A DNA stretch of 64,000 bases from PCC-6802 sp943367755 (GTDB lineage: Bacteria > Cyanobacteriota > Cyanobacteriia > Pseudanabaenales > Pseudanabaenaceae): NCBI GenBank assembly GCA_943367755.1, contig CALRKB020000006.1:62001-126000 (forward strand). Direction: 5' to 3'. The notes beneath the pieces were generated by a model. That model was not told where the DNA came from. It was given only the letters and a program-made list of their open reading frames with translations, and did no database searches. Position 1 is the first letter of the stretch. The number at the start of each line of letters is the position of its first letter. The position numbers and the translations under genes were made by a program. Positions 1 to 9,022 of this stretch are shown here, one piece after another.

Positions 1-1709
1 CTCTAGAGCAAGCTAAGCTCGAAGCCGAATCCGCTAACCGTTCCAAGAGTGAATTTTTGGCAATGATGAGTCATGAAATTCGCACCCCCATGAATGGCGT
101 CATCGGAATGACGGGCTTACTGCTAGATACGGAGCTGTCAGAGCATCAGAAAGAGTATGTAGAGACCGTACGTAGTAGTAGTGATGCACTATTGACTATT
201 ATCAACGATATTCTCGACTTCTCTAAAATTGAATCCGGTCGTATGGATCTCGAAGAACATCCTTTCGACTTACGCTCCTGTATTGAAGGTGCCATGGATT
301 TGTTAGCTCCTAAAGCAGCAGAAAAAGGTTTAGAGCTAGGGTATTTCATCTCATCTGATACCCCACTAACAATCAAAGGCGATATCACCCGCCTACGCCA
401 GATTTTGGTTAACCTGCTCAGTAATAGTGTTAAGTTTACAGACCGTGGCGAAGTGATTGTCTCTGTGAAATCAGTGCCACTACCGATAGTTCAAGCAGAG
501 ATAGAAGATATAGAACGAAAATATCAATTGCAGTTTTCTGTTAAAGATACAGGTATTGGTATTGTTGCAGATAAAATGGGGCGACTATTTAAGCCTTTTA
601 GTCAAATTGATGCATCGACGACACGTCAGTATGGTGGTACGGGCTTAGGGCTAGTAATTAGTAGGCGTCTGAGCGAAATGATGGACGGCACTATGTGGGT
701 AGAGAGTGGCGGACAGGTAGGTGGAACCCCACCTTTTAACTGGAAAATAGAGCGACCGGACGAGGGGCATCAAGAAAGAGGCTCTAACTTCTATTTCTCT
801 GTAATTGTTAGTGCTACTTCCAGTAATGCTTCTGCTTATCCCCTCAGCTATGCGCAGTCCCACCTGATTGGAGTCAAGCTGCTAATCGTGGATGATAACG
901 ACACTAATCGGAAGATCTTAACTCTGCAAACCAAAGCTTGGGGGATGGAAGCTCGTGCTGCTAATTCGGGCAAAGAAGCTCTAGCATGGCTGCATAGTGG
1001 CGAAAGGTTCGATCTGGCGATTATTGATATGCAAATGCCGCAGATGAATGGGATGACCCTCGCAACTGAAATTCAGAGCATACCTCACTGTCGTAATTTA
1101 CCTCTAATTATGCTGACATCAGTCGGCAAGGTCAAAGTAGTTGATGTTGGACAAAACTTTGCCAGGTTTCTGAACAAACCAGTCAGACAATCTCAGTTGT
1201 ACGATACCTTGGTCAGAGTTCTGAACAAACAAAGCATCAAGGATAAACCAGCCTCCAAAATCGTCTCCAGGTTAAATCATCGGTTGGCAGAAAATCTACC
1301 CTTGCGGATTCTCCTAGCTGAAGATAATCTCGTTAATCAGAAAGTGGCGACCCGCATTCTCGAACGCATGGGCTATCGTGCCGATATTGTGGCAAATGGC
1401 TTAGAAGTTCTAGAAGCGATCCAAAGGCAGAATTATGATGTGATATTGATGGACTTACAAATGCCTGAAATGGATGGTTTAGAAGCAACACGACAGATTA
1501 TTCAGGACTGGCCAAACCTCAGCGAGCAGGATCGGATCGGATCGGAATCGTTTGTGAATGGGAGTAAGAAGCGCCCGCGCATTATTGCCATGACCGCTAA
1601 TGCCATGCACGGCGATCGCGAAACTTGTCTAGCCGCAGGCATGGATGACTATATTAGCAAGCCAATCTCCATCGAAGAACTAGTGGCAGCACTCAAACGT
1701 TGTGGTTAA
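1..1709 (+). CDS. Hybrid sensor histidine kinase, 5' truncated by window edge
   Basis: The reading frame is open from base 3, so the protein begins before the window; the residues before the first ATG (SKSEFLAMMSHEIRTPMNG) are the conserved start of a HisKA domain with the phospho-accepting His. A HATPase_c domain follows, with an N-box (LVNLLSNSVKFT), G1 (DTGIGI) and G2 (GGTGLGL). Two receiver domains follow: the first has VDDND and a phospho-Asp in IIDMQMP, the second has AEDN, LMDLQMP and the Lys in SKP. The missing N-terminus presumably carries the sensor. It is a membrane or cytosolic phosphorelay kinase whose signal cannot be read here. The next gene starts 59 bp downstream on the same strand but has an unrelated function. 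Confidence 0.93.
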   Translation, partial: LEQAKLEAESANRSKSEFLAMMSHEIRTPMNGVIGMTGLLLDTELSEHQKEYVETVRSSSDALLTIINDILDFSKIESGRMDLEEHPFDLRSCIEGAMDLLAPKAAEKGLELGYFISSDTPLTIKGDITRLRQILVNLLSNSVKFTDRGEVIVSVKSVPLPIVQAEIEDIERKYQLQFSVKDTGIGIVADKMGRLFKPFSQIDASTTRQYGGTGLGLVISRRLSEMMDGTMWVESGGQVGGTPPFNWKIERPDEGHQERGSNFYFSVIVSATSSNASAYPLSYAQSHLIGVKLLIVDDNDTNRKILTLQTKAWGMEARAANSGKEALAWLHSGERFDLAIIDMQMPQMNGMTLATEIQSIPHCRNLPLIMLTSVGKVKVVDVGQNFARFLNKPVRQSQLYDTLVRVLNKQSIKDKPASKIVSRLNHRLAENLPLRILLAEDNLVNQKVATRILERMGYRADIVANGLEVLEAIQRQNYDVILMDLQMPEMDGLEATRQIIQDWPNLSEQDRIGSESFVNGSKKRPRIIAMTANAMHGDRETCLAAGMDDYISKPISIEELVAALKRCG

Positions 1710-1768
1710 AAAGAGATGCTACGATCGCCTACAAATATTAATCCTCGTTTAACCTGAAAGTAAGCGCT

Positions 1769-3190
1769 ATGGCAGTCGAATACGATCTGGTGATTATTGG
1801 TGGCGGTTCTGCTGGTTTAGTGGTAGCTAGTATAGCTGCTCAGCTCAAGGCAAAAGTAGCACTAGTGGAGCGCGCTCGCCTAGGCGGAGATTGTCTGTGG
1901 TTTGGCTGCGTGCCTAGTAAATCTCTGATTCATGCTTCACGCTTAGCCTACAAAATGCGCCATGCTGGTCGCTATGGAGTTTCCTGTGGCGAGATTGAAG
2001 TTGACTTTGCCAAGGCGATCGCCCATGTGCAGCAAGTAATTGCCTCCATTCAACCCCACGATTCCCCAGAAAGATTTCAGGACTTGGGGGTTGAAGTTAT
2101 TTCTGGCGAAGGTACTTTCATCGGTTCACACCTATTTGAGGTCAATGGTCGGACTCTAAAAGCTAGAGCATTTGTAGTCTCAACTGGTTCCCGTCCCTCT
2201 GTGCCATCGATACCTGGACTAGAGCAGGCGGGCTTTATCACAAATGAACAAGTATTTTCACTCACTGCCTGTCCCGCCTCTATAGTTGTGATCGGGGCTG
2301 GTCCAATTGGTTGCGAACTGGGGCAAGCACTATCTCGCCTGGGAGCGCAGGTAACGATCCTGGCCAGTGGCGATCGCATTTTACCTAAAGAAGATGCGGA
2401 TGTTGCTGCAGTAGTAATGACACAGCTAGAATCTGAAGGGATTCGCATTCTCACGCAAGCTAGAGCTGAGCGCATAGAATTGCAGGGCAAAACTAAGATC
2501 GTGCGAGCAGGTGGAGAGGACATAGCCTGCGAGCAAATTCTCTTAGCAGCGGGGCGCATCGCCAATACCGATCGCCTCAATCTGGAGAAAGCAGGCGTTA
2601 AGTTCAGCCATCAAGGGATTGAGGTCAATGCTAAGTTGCAAACCACTAATCCTCGCATCTATGCTTGCGGTGACGCGATCGGGAGATATCAGTTTACGCA
2701 TGTGGCTGGCTATGAAGCGGTGACCGTTGCCAAAAATGCTTTGTTTTTCCCCTTATCGAGCATCAACTACCGCGTGATTCCCTGGGCAACATTTACCGAT
2801 CCCGAAGTTGCCAGAGTCGGCCTGAGCGAAGTCGAAGCAAGACAAAACTACCAAGATATCTTTGTCTTGAAACAAGATTACGCAGACGTAGATCGGGCGC
2901 GGGCATCGGGTGCAACCCAGGGGTTTGCTAAGCTAATTTGTCGTAGTAATGGGGAAATTCTTGGGGCGCACTTGGTAGGTGAAGCAGCTGGCGAGTTGAT
3001 CCATGAGATTGTACTGGCAATGTCCCACGGGCTTAAAGTCTCAGCTCTAACTGGTATTCATATTTACCCCACTTTGTCTGAGCTTAATAGCAAAGCAGCA
3101 CTGCTCTTAAGCAAACAAAAATTTGCTAATAACCAAACCTTAAAGCAGATTCTAGAAAAATTCTTTAGACTGAGAAGGAGGCTGACGTGA
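1769..3190 (+). CDS. FAD-dependent pyridine nucleotide-disulfide oxidoreductase (mercuric reductase/Lpd-like)
   Basis: A 473-residue flavoprotein of the class I disulfide reductase family. The N-terminal FAD site reads GGGSAGLV, followed by the redox-active pair in GGDCLWFGCVPSK (C-X4-C). A second nucleotide site is at VVIGAGPIGCELG and the FAD-binding ACGD motif precedes the dimerisation domain. The C-terminal HIYPTLSE contains the catalytic His-Glu of the interface domain. The GDCLWFGC variant is typical of the cyanobacterial proteins annotated as mercuric reductase; the C-terminal Cys pair and the N-terminal HMA domain of true MerA are absent. Mercury reduction is therefore not established, and the native disulfide or quinone substrate is unknown. 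The ATG is the first start in frame. Confidence 0.85.
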   Translation: MAVEYDLVIIGGGSAGLVVASIAAQLKAKVALVERARLGGDCLWFGCVPSKSLIHASRLAYKMRHAGRYGVSCGEIEVDFAKAIAHVQQVIASIQPHDSPERFQDLGVEVISGEGTFIGSHLFEVNGRTLKARAFVVSTGSRPSVPSIPGLEQAGFITNEQVFSLTACPASIVVIGAGPIGCELGQALSRLGAQVTILASGDRILPKEDADVAAVVMTQLESEGIRILTQARAERIELQGKTKIVRAGGEDIACEQILLAAGRIANTDRLNLEKAGVKFSHQGIEVNAKLQTTNPRIYACGDAIGRYQFTHVAGYEAVTVAKNALFFPLSSINYRVIPWATFTDPEVARVGLSEVEARQNYQDIFVLKQDYADVDRARASGATQGFAKLICRSNGEILGAHLVGEAAGELIHEIVLAMSHGLKVSALTGIHIYPTLSELNSKAALLLSKQKFANNQTLKQILEKFFRLRRRLT

Positions 3191-3219
3191 TTTAGCTGTA
3201 ACTTAGCTGTGGTGTAGAA

Positions 3220-4053
3220 GTGATCCAAAAATATCTATCCGGCTCCCTCAGTACCGAACAACTTACAATCTCTATTAACGGACTAGCTCCTGCTATGCAA
3301 GGAGTCAAGATCGTCCAACTATCCGACTTTCACTTTGATGGTCTGCGACTCTCGGAAAGGTTGTTGCAACAGGCGATCGCCCAAACCAATCAAGCTAATC
3401 CCGACCTGGTTGTACTCACTGGCGACTATGTTACCGACAATCCTCAACCTATCTACAAGCTAGCACAACAACTGCAACACCTTAAAAGTCGAGCTGGTGT
3501 TTACGCTGTATTGGGTAATCACGATTTAGAGCAACGTGGTGCTAAAGAAGCTATAACCAACGCGCTCACGGATGGCGGTATTCGCGTGCTGTGGAATGAG
3601 GTGGCATATCCTTTAGGGGTGGAATTAGCACTTGTCGGTCTACCAGATTATTGGTCTAAACAATTCCAGCCAGCAGCAGTCATGGATCGTATACCCGCAC
3701 ATATTCCTCGCATTGTCTTGTCTCATAATCCTGATAGTGCTGAGGATCTGCGGCAATGGAGGGTAGATTTGCAGCTTTCGGGTCATACCCACGGTGGGCA
3801 AATTGTCATTCCAGGTGTGGGGCCTATCGTAGCTAAGATGGAAGCCCTGCGCCACGGAATACCCAAACAAGCTAGACCTTTACTGCCATTCCTGAGCCCT
3901 AGGTGTCATAAGGTCGTGCAGCACTGGGAATGGTCAGAAGGATTGCACAAAGTTGGCAGCAATTTGCTTTATATTAACCGTGGCTTAGGCACGTATATGC
4001 CAGGGAGACTGTTCTGTCCGCCTGAAGTAACTGTAATCACTTTAGTGGCCTAG
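3220..4053 (+). CDS. Calcineurin-like metallophosphoesterase (YkuE family)
   Basis: The 277-residue protein has all the metal-binding blocks of the calcineurin-like fold: LSDFHFD (D-x-H), LTGDYV (GD), GNHD, LSHNPD and SGHTHGGQ. The order and spacing match the YkuE/YaeI branch, which includes phosphodiesterases acting near the membrane on lipid-linked substrates. The start is GTG, the first start after an in-frame stop. No signal peptide is obvious. It follows the flavoprotein by 29 bp and may be cotranscribed. Its stop codon overlaps the stop of the convergent cupin gene by 4 bp. The substrate cannot be inferred. Confidence 0.88.
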   Translation: MIQKYLSGSLSTEQLTISINGLAPAMQGVKIVQLSDFHFDGLRLSERLLQQAIAQTNQANPDLVVLTGDYVTDNPQPIYKLAQQLQHLKSRAGVYAVLGNHDLEQRGAKEAITNALTDGGIRVLWNEVAYPLGVELALVGLPDYWSKQFQPAAVMDRIPAHIPRIVLSHNPDSAEDLRQWRVDLQLSGHTHGGQIVIPGVGPIVAKMEALRHGIPKQARPLLPFLSPRCHKVVQHWEWSEGLHKVGSNLLYINRGLGTYMPGRLFCPPEVTVITLVA

Positions 4054-4490
4054 GCGCTGAGGGGATAGACCTGTCGCTCCAAAGCTGCTCTTGCTGCGTC
4101 TAGATCGTAGGGAAAGGGTCTTTTCAAAGGAGTATAGTCCTTTTGGTGAGCTTTTCCATGTCGTAAAACCGCATTCACAACAAAGCAAGGCTCATGACTA
4201 AAGTTAATCGCGGCATGGGGAATATTCGGAGGGATTTTTACTACCGACGGTAGATTTTCACTCATCCCAATGTAACTGTATTTACGGTTTTGCAGAATGA
4301 CCAAAACAAAACTGCCTCGTACCACAAGTAGTTGATCGGTCTGAAAGTGATGCACAAATAGATCGTCATTTGCCCACGGTGCCACCTGTACCAACACCGT
4401 TTCGTGACTGCTCTGCGGCGTATAAAACTCCGACATCCCACTTTTCATAGAAGTGAGGTATTTGATTTCAACACTATCGATCAAACCCAT
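4050..4490 (-). CDS. Cupin-fold small protein
   Basis: A protein of about 146 residues whose middle reads as a double-stranded beta-helix: HHFQTDQLLVVRGSFVLV is the first cupin strand set, and KIPPNIPHAAINF resembles the second with the conserved Pro-His. I place the start at the internal ATG (MGLIDSVEI), which has GAGG 9 bp upstream; the longer frame would begin at TTG inside that ribosome-binding site. Similar proteins in cyanobacteria are annotated as cupins or dTDP-sugar epimerase-like proteins, but no sugar-nucleotide gene is nearby, so the function is unknown. It converges on the metallophosphoesterase with overlapping stops. Confidence 0.7.
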   Translation of the reverse strand: MGLIDSVEIKYLTSMKSGMSEFYTPQSSHETVLVQVAPWANDDLFVHHFQTDQLLVVRGSFVLVILQNRKYSYIGMSENLPSVVKIPPNIPHAAINFSHEPCFVVNAVLRHGKAHQKDYTPLKRPFPYDLDAARAALERQVYPLSA

Positions 4491-4623
4491 ATGAAATTTC
4501 CTCAATCAGGTAGCGTTGCAGGTAGATTAATCCATCTAAATTTTAAGATTTGCGATCGATGCTACCAAAGGGCACTAAATGTGAGTATGCCGGATTGAGA
4601 TAGTCCATTGAGCTATTAATCGC

Positions 4624-4650
4624 AAAAAGCTCCTAGATATACTAGGAGCC
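4624..4650 (-). terminator. Rho-independent terminator of psbDC
   Basis: Read on the minus strand, an 8-bp perfect stem (GCTCCTAG/CTAGGAGC) closes a 5-nt loop and is followed by TTTTT. It lies 45 bp past the psbC stop. Confidence 0.88.
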
Positions 4651-4694
4651 TTCTATAAACGTTAACAAGCTATATACTTGTTCGGAAATTTGGA

Positions 4695-6086
4695 TTATTT
4701 ATCGAGTGCAGTCATTTCCAAAACTGGCTCGGTCTTGCGGTTGATACCTTTTTCAAATCCGGCTACGGCTGCGCGAGCGCGACCAGCATGCCAGAGGTGA
4801 CCCACAAGGAACATAAAGGCCAGCACGAAGTGGGAAGTAGCCAACCAGGAACGAGGCGAAACAAAGTTCACAGCGTTGATTTCGGTGATAACGCCACCAA
4901 CAGAGTTAAGCGAACCCAAAGGAGCATGGGTCATGTACTCAGCAGCGCGGCGAGCTTGCCAAGGCTGAATATCGTTCTGAAGTTTATCAATCTCCAAGCC
5001 ATTTGGACCTCGAAAAGGCTCCAACCACGGTCCGCGGAAGTCCCAGAAACGCATGGTTTCACCACCAAGGATAATTTCACCGGAAGGGGAGCGCATTAAA
5101 TACTTACCTAGACCGGTAGGACCTTGAGAAGTACCAATGTTAGCCCCTAGCTTTTGGTCGCGGATAATGAAGGTCAGTGCTTGTGCTTGAGAAGCTTCAG
5201 GACCAGTTGGTCCGAAGAACTCGCTGGGGTAAACAGTGTTATTAAACCAGACGAAGTTGGTAGCGATGAATGCCATCAAAGATAGAGCACCCAAGCTGTA
5301 AGAGAGGTAAGCTTCACCAGACCAGATCGAAGCACGTCGTGACCAACCGAATGGCTTAGTAAGCAGGTGCCAGATACCACCACTAATGCAAATAATACCG
5401 ATCCAGATATGTCCGCCAACTACGTCTTCGAGGTTATTAACCCCAACGATGTTGCCTACACCACCAAAAGGAGAGCTTAGAATATAGCCAAAGATTACCA
5501 TGGGGTTGATAGTTGGGTTCGTTACAACACGAACATCTCCACCGCCTGGTACCCAGGTATCATACAAGCCACCAAAAGCCATCGCTTTGATTACCAACAA
5601 GAAAGCGCCAAGTCCCAACACAATCAGGTGAAACCCGAGAATATTGGTCATCTTGTTCTTGTCTTTCCAGTCATAACCAAAAAATGACGAGTAGTTTTCT
5701 AAGACTTCAGGGCCACGGATGGCATGATAGATGCCGCCGATACCAAGTACAGCAGAGGAAACTAGGTGCACAACACCCACAACGAAATATGGAAAAGTAT
5801 TAATTACTTCACCACCAGGACCAACGCCCCAGCCTTGGGCAGCAAGGTGAGGTAGCAAGATCAAACCTTGCTCGTACATGGGTTTTTCTGGGACGAAGTG
5901 AGCCACTTCAAACAGGCACATAGCACCTGCCCAGAATACGATCAACCCAGCATGGGCGACGTGCGCGCCAAGCAGCTTGCCAGATAGGTTAATCAGGCGA
6001 GAATTTCCAGACCACCAGGCAAAGCCAGATGTATCTTGAGTCCGTCCGCCTACCCCCAATGAATTGAAGTTAATAGTCGTCGTCAC
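4695..6086 (-). CDS. psbC: Photosystem II CP43 chlorophyll apoprotein
   Basis: The 463-residue protein is a full-length CP43, the inner-antenna subunit that binds chlorophyll a and contributes a ligand to the Mn4CaO5 cluster. Conserved segments include GFAWWSGNSRLINLSGK, the six membrane helices with paired His, and the lumenal GGETMRFWDFRGPW, which holds the GGETMRFWD signature with the cluster-ligand Glu and the neighbouring Arg. The start is GTG with a strong AGGAGAT 9 bp upstream. Normally psbC starts at a GTG inside the psbD 3' end; here that old GTG frame meets a stop after 24 codons. The functional N-terminus (MTTTINFNSLG) lies 121 bp beyond psbD. Both genes share one strand and one terminator, so they probably form one operon. 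Confidence 0.97.
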   Translation of the reverse strand: MTTTINFNSLGVGGRTQDTSGFAWWSGNSRLINLSGKLLGAHVAHAGLIVFWAGAMCLFEVAHFVPEKPMYEQGLILLPHLAAQGWGVGPGGEVINTFPYFVVGVVHLVSSAVLGIGGIYHAIRGPEVLENYSSFFGYDWKDKNKMTNILGFHLIVLGLGAFLLVIKAMAFGGLYDTWVPGGGDVRVVTNPTINPMVIFGYILSSPFGGVGNIVGVNNLEDVVGGHIWIGIICISGGIWHLLTKPFGWSRRASIWSGEAYLSYSLGALSLMAFIATNFVWFNNTVYPSEFFGPTGPEASQAQALTFIIRDQKLGANIGTSQGPTGLGKYLMRSPSGEIILGGETMRFWDFRGPWLEPFRGPNGLEIDKLQNDIQPWQARRAAEYMTHAPLGSLNSVGGVITEINAVNFVSPRSWLATSHFVLAFMFLVGHLWHAGRARAAVAGFEKGINRKTEPVLEMTALDK

Positions 6087-6149
6087 TAGGGAATATCTCC
6101 TAAAAAAAATTGCTTATTCTTACAAATAATCTTAAATGCTTAACAACTA

Positions 6150-6185
6150 TTAGCCATCAGCAATTTTGGGAAAGCTGACGGCTAA
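6150..6185 (-). repeat. Intercistronic hairpin element between psbD and psbC
   Basis: Arms TTAGCCATCAGC and GCTGACGGCTAA pair over 12 bp with one G-U wobble on the transcript strand, around a 12-nt loop. The words TAGCCATCAGC and GCTGACGGCTAACTGCCGATCGC resemble the GCTATCAGC-type repeat at 55981-56065, so this is probably a copy of an interspersed repeat. It may also act as an mRNA processing or stability element. Confidence 0.65.
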
Positions 6186-6207
6186 CTGCCGATCGCATAA
6201 ATATAGT

Positions 6208-7269
6208 TTACAGAGCGTTACCACGAGGTAGAACTTCTTCAGGGAAGATGAACTTCTCGGCAGGTTGATCTTGGGGAGCCATCCAGGCACGAATACCTTC
6301 ATTCAAGATCAAGTTCTTGGTATAGAAAGTCTCAAACTCTGGATCTTCTGCGGCTCTGATTTCTTGAGATACGAAGTCATAGGCTCGCAGGTTAAGGGCG
6401 AGACCGACAATACCAATGCTAGCCATCCACAAGCCCGTCACAGGTACGAACAGCATGAAGAAGTGCAGCCAGCGCTTGTTGGAGAAAGCAATACCGAAGA
6501 TTTGGCTCCAAAAACGGTTAGCAGTAACCATGGAGTAGGTCTCTTCTGATTGAGAAGGGCTAAATGCTTTGAAGGTAGTTGAACCCTCACCATCTTGGAA
6601 TAGGGTATTTTCTACGGTTGCACCATGGATAGCGCAAAGCAGAGCAGCACCGAGAATACCTGCAACACCCATCATGTGGAAGGGGTTGAGGGTGAAGTTG
6701 TGGAACCCTTGAACGAATAGGATGAAGCGGAAAATACCAGCCACACCAAAGCTAGGGGCAAAAAACCAGCCAGACTGCCCCAGAGGATACATTAAGAAGA
6801 CTGAGACAAACACGGCGATTGGGCCTGAGAAGGCGATCGCATTGTAAGGACGAATACCAACTAGACGGGCAATTTCAAACTGACGCAGCATGAAGCCGAT
6901 CAGACCAAAAGCACCGTGCAGGGCAACGAACGTCCACAGACCACCGATTTGACACCAACGGGTGAAGTCACCTTGAGCTTCTGGTCCCCAGAGGAACAGA
7001 ATGGAGTGACCCATGCTGAGTGAGGGTGTTGATACGGCTGCGGTCAGGAAGTTGGCACCTTCAAGATAGCTAGAAGCTAGTCCGTGGGTATACCAGGAAG
7101 AAACGAACGTGGTGCCCGTCATCCAGCCACCAACGGCTAAGAATGCGGTTGGAAAAAGCAGTAAACCGCTCCAGCCAACAAATACAAAGCGATCGCGCTT
7201 CAGCCAGTCATCAAGGACGTCAAACCATCCTCTTTCGGCTTGCTGCGACCGTCCCATTGCTATGGTCAT
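6208..7269 (-). CDS. psbD: Photosystem II D2 reaction-centre protein
   Basis: The 353-residue protein is a complete D2 subunit of the PSII reaction centre. Recognisable blocks are RGWFDVLDDWLKRDRFVFVGWSG at the N-terminus, the five transmembrane helices, GFHNFTLNPFHMMGVAG with the His residues for P680 and the non-haem iron, the QA pocket near ETYSMVTANRFWSQIFG, and the invariant C-terminus EEVLPRGNAL. The start ATG has GAGGG 8 bp upstream. It is the first gene of the psbDC unit, with more than 600 bp of non-coding DNA upstream in which light-responsive control would be expected. The window contains only this one psbD copy. Confidence 0.97.
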   Translation of the reverse strand: MTIAMGRSQQAERGWFDVLDDWLKRDRFVFVGWSGLLLFPTAFLAVGGWMTGTTFVSSWYTHGLASSYLEGANFLTAAVSTPSLSMGHSILFLWGPEAQGDFTRWCQIGGLWTFVALHGAFGLIGFMLRQFEIARLVGIRPYNAIAFSGPIAVFVSVFLMYPLGQSGWFFAPSFGVAGIFRFILFVQGFHNFTLNPFHMMGVAGILGAALLCAIHGATVENTLFQDGEGSTTFKAFSPSQSEETYSMVTANRFWSQIFGIAFSNKRWLHFFMLFVPVTGLWMASIGIVGLALNLRAYDFVSQEIRAAEDPEFETFYTKNLILNEGIRAWMAPQDQPAEKFIFPEEVLPRGNAL

Positions 7270-7931
7270 AAATTAAACCCTCTAAACCTATAAATCTGAT
7301 TTGGGATGAAAATTATTGATTGCTGATTCCTCATACTTTTCACAGCATTACATGCTGATTCCTACAACTGTTACCAGCTTCGATCTAAGACGCAAGAGAT
7401 GGCGCCTTATGAATCAATGCTTGTATCAACTTGATAGGCAAGATGTGTAGCCTAAAAAGAATCAGAATAGGTCTGAACCAACTGCAGCAAACTTAAAATA
7501 AAGCAATGCTCCAATTAGCTTCCATTGCGCTACTGAAAAAGCTTTGAGGCTCTTGTTTTTGCAAGGACGTTTTTTATAGCTTAACACATCTTTACAGAAC
7601 GATCCCCAACGCAGGGAATGTAGTGTCATAGATTTATTCTCCCAGATTTCATCAGGGTTTAAGCCCTTTTGTTCTTAGAATTATAAATATTAAGAAATCA
7701 TTAAAATGGGTAAATATTTTTAATGTGAATAACTTATCTAAACTAGGTTTTGCGCCTTTTTGCAATAAGTATATTTACTGAATGGACTGATTTGTTAGAG
7801 AATCTCATTTTGAATTTCGGCAAATGAGCCCGCTAATGTGGAATGTCAGTACACTTAATTCTCAACTGATTTTCAACTGAACTCCAACTACCATATATAG
7901 GTATATAGATATATAGTTAAGGACGAGATCT
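7270..7931. promoter_or_regulatory. Divergent intergenic region psbD/mdh
   Basis: A 662-bp non-coding stretch between the psbD start (minus) and the mdh start (plus). It is AT-rich towards mdh, where short TATATAG repeats (about 7892-7917) precede the AAGGA ribosome-binding site. I can place no promoter box with confidence. Its length suggests a long psbD leader or several promoters. Confidence 0.5.
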
Positions 7932-8918
7932 ATGACTCTTAACATGTTCAAGCCGACCCGTATGCAGGATTTCTCCCCTACCCGTGTCACGGTGATTGGG
8001 GCAGGTAACGTTGGCGGTACCTTAGCGCAGCGCTTAGCAGAAAAGAATTTAGCAGATGTCGTGCTAATTGACGTTGCGCCAGGGAAACCTCAGGGTATGG
8101 CACTCGATCTGATGCAGGCTAGAGCGATCGAGCAACACGATCGCATGATTATTGGTACCAATGATTACAGCGAAACTGCAAATTCCGACGTCATTGTGGT
8201 TACCGCTGGGGTGCCGCGCAAAGCTGGCATGAGCCGTGACGATCTGCTGCGGGTGAATGCTGAGATCGTGGCTGAGGTAGTACCCCAAGCACTAGCCGCC
8301 TCTCCTAATGCTGTACTAGTAATAGTGACAAATCCCCTAGATGTGATGACATATTTGGCATGGAAAGTTAGCGGCTTGCCCAGCTATAAGGTAGTGGGAA
8401 TGGCGGGCGTACTTGATGCTTCACGCTTTCAGGCATTTATTGCCATGGAGCTAGGTATTTCGATCGCTGACATTACCGCAATGGTGATGGGTGGACATGG
8501 GGACTTGATGGTGCCTTTACCGCGCTATTCGACTGTGAGTGGCGTACCATTAACAGAGTTAATGACTGAAGAGGCGATCTCTCGTCTGGTGGATCGTACG
8601 CGCAATGGCGGTGCAGAAATTGTCAAGCTGATGCAAACGGGGAGTGCTTTCTTTGCGCCGGCTTCTGCTGCCTATGTGATGGTGGATTCCATCTTGCTAA
8701 ACCGTCGCCGCATTATTCCCGTTGCCGCCTATTTAAATGGTGAGTATGGCTTGCAGGATATATTTATGGGCGTCCCAGTACAGATAGGTCGACAGGGCGT
8801 GGATATGGTAGTCGAGCTTAACCTGTCCGATCGGGAGTTATCAGCTTTGCATATCTCAGCCAAATCCGTACGAGAAAATATAGAACAGCTCAAGCCAATG
8901 GGCTTACTTCCCAGTTAG
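7932..8918 (+). CDS. mdh: Malate dehydrogenase (LDH-like type)
   Basis: The 328-residue protein belongs to the lactate-dehydrogenase-like malate dehydrogenases, which interconvert malate and oxaloacetate with NAD. The Rossmann motif GAGNVGG is at residues 23-29, with Asp47 at the end of strand 2 favouring NAD. Substrate-binding Arg96 and Arg102 lie in TAGVPRKAGMSRDDL; Arg at the specificity position selects malate over lactate. Catalytic His189 and its neighbour are in GGHGD, and Asp162/Arg165 in LDASRF. AAGGA lies about 8 bp upstream of the ATG. A 24-bp palindrome follows the gene. Together with the 2-oxoglutarate decarboxylase/SSADH pair at 33-36 kb it belongs to the cyanobacterial TCA route. 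Confidence 0.94.
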   Translation: MTLNMFKPTRMQDFSPTRVTVIGAGNVGGTLAQRLAEKNLADVVLIDVAPGKPQGMALDLMQARAIEQHDRMIIGTNDYSETANSDVIVVTAGVPRKAGMSRDDLLRVNAEIVAEVVPQALAASPNAVLVIVTNPLDVMTYLAWKVSGLPSYKVVGMAGVLDASRFQAFIAMELGISIADITAMVMGGHGDLMVPLPRYSTVSGVPLTELMTEEAISRLVDRTRNGGAEIVKLMQTGSAFFAPASAAYVMVDSILLNRRRIIPVAAYLNGEYGLQDIFMGVPVQIGRQGVDMVVELNLSDRELSALHISAKSVRENIEQLKPMGLLPS

Positions 8919-8954
8919 CGATCGCCCCCACTACCTCTAATAAAAAATGAATGA

Positions 8955-8978
8955 ATTCCCTTAATGCATTAAGGGAAT
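8955..8978. promoter_or_regulatory. Perfect 24-bp palindrome between mdh and the MFS gene
   Basis: The sequence ATTCCCTTAATG followed directly by its exact reverse complement. It has no U-run, so it is a weak terminator candidate; a dimeric repressor operator for the downstream gene is equally possible. Confidence 0.6.
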
Positions 8979-9022
8979 AATTGAGGGTGCAAAAACAAAT
9001 TCTTGCAAGCAGTGGAATCATT

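Noticed and set aside
2077..2580. Minus-strand open frame of 167 codons
   Set aside because: It lies opposite the flavoprotein active coding region, with the biased composition of an antisense shadow.
1769..3190. Mercury resistance gene merA
   Set aside because: The protein lacks the C-terminal Cys pair and HMA domain, and no mer regulator or transporter is nearby.
6208..6224. Classical GTG start of psbC inside the psbD end
   Set aside because: The frame from that GTG meets a stop after 24 codons and is not in frame with the CP43 body; the GTG at 6086 has the ribosome-binding site.
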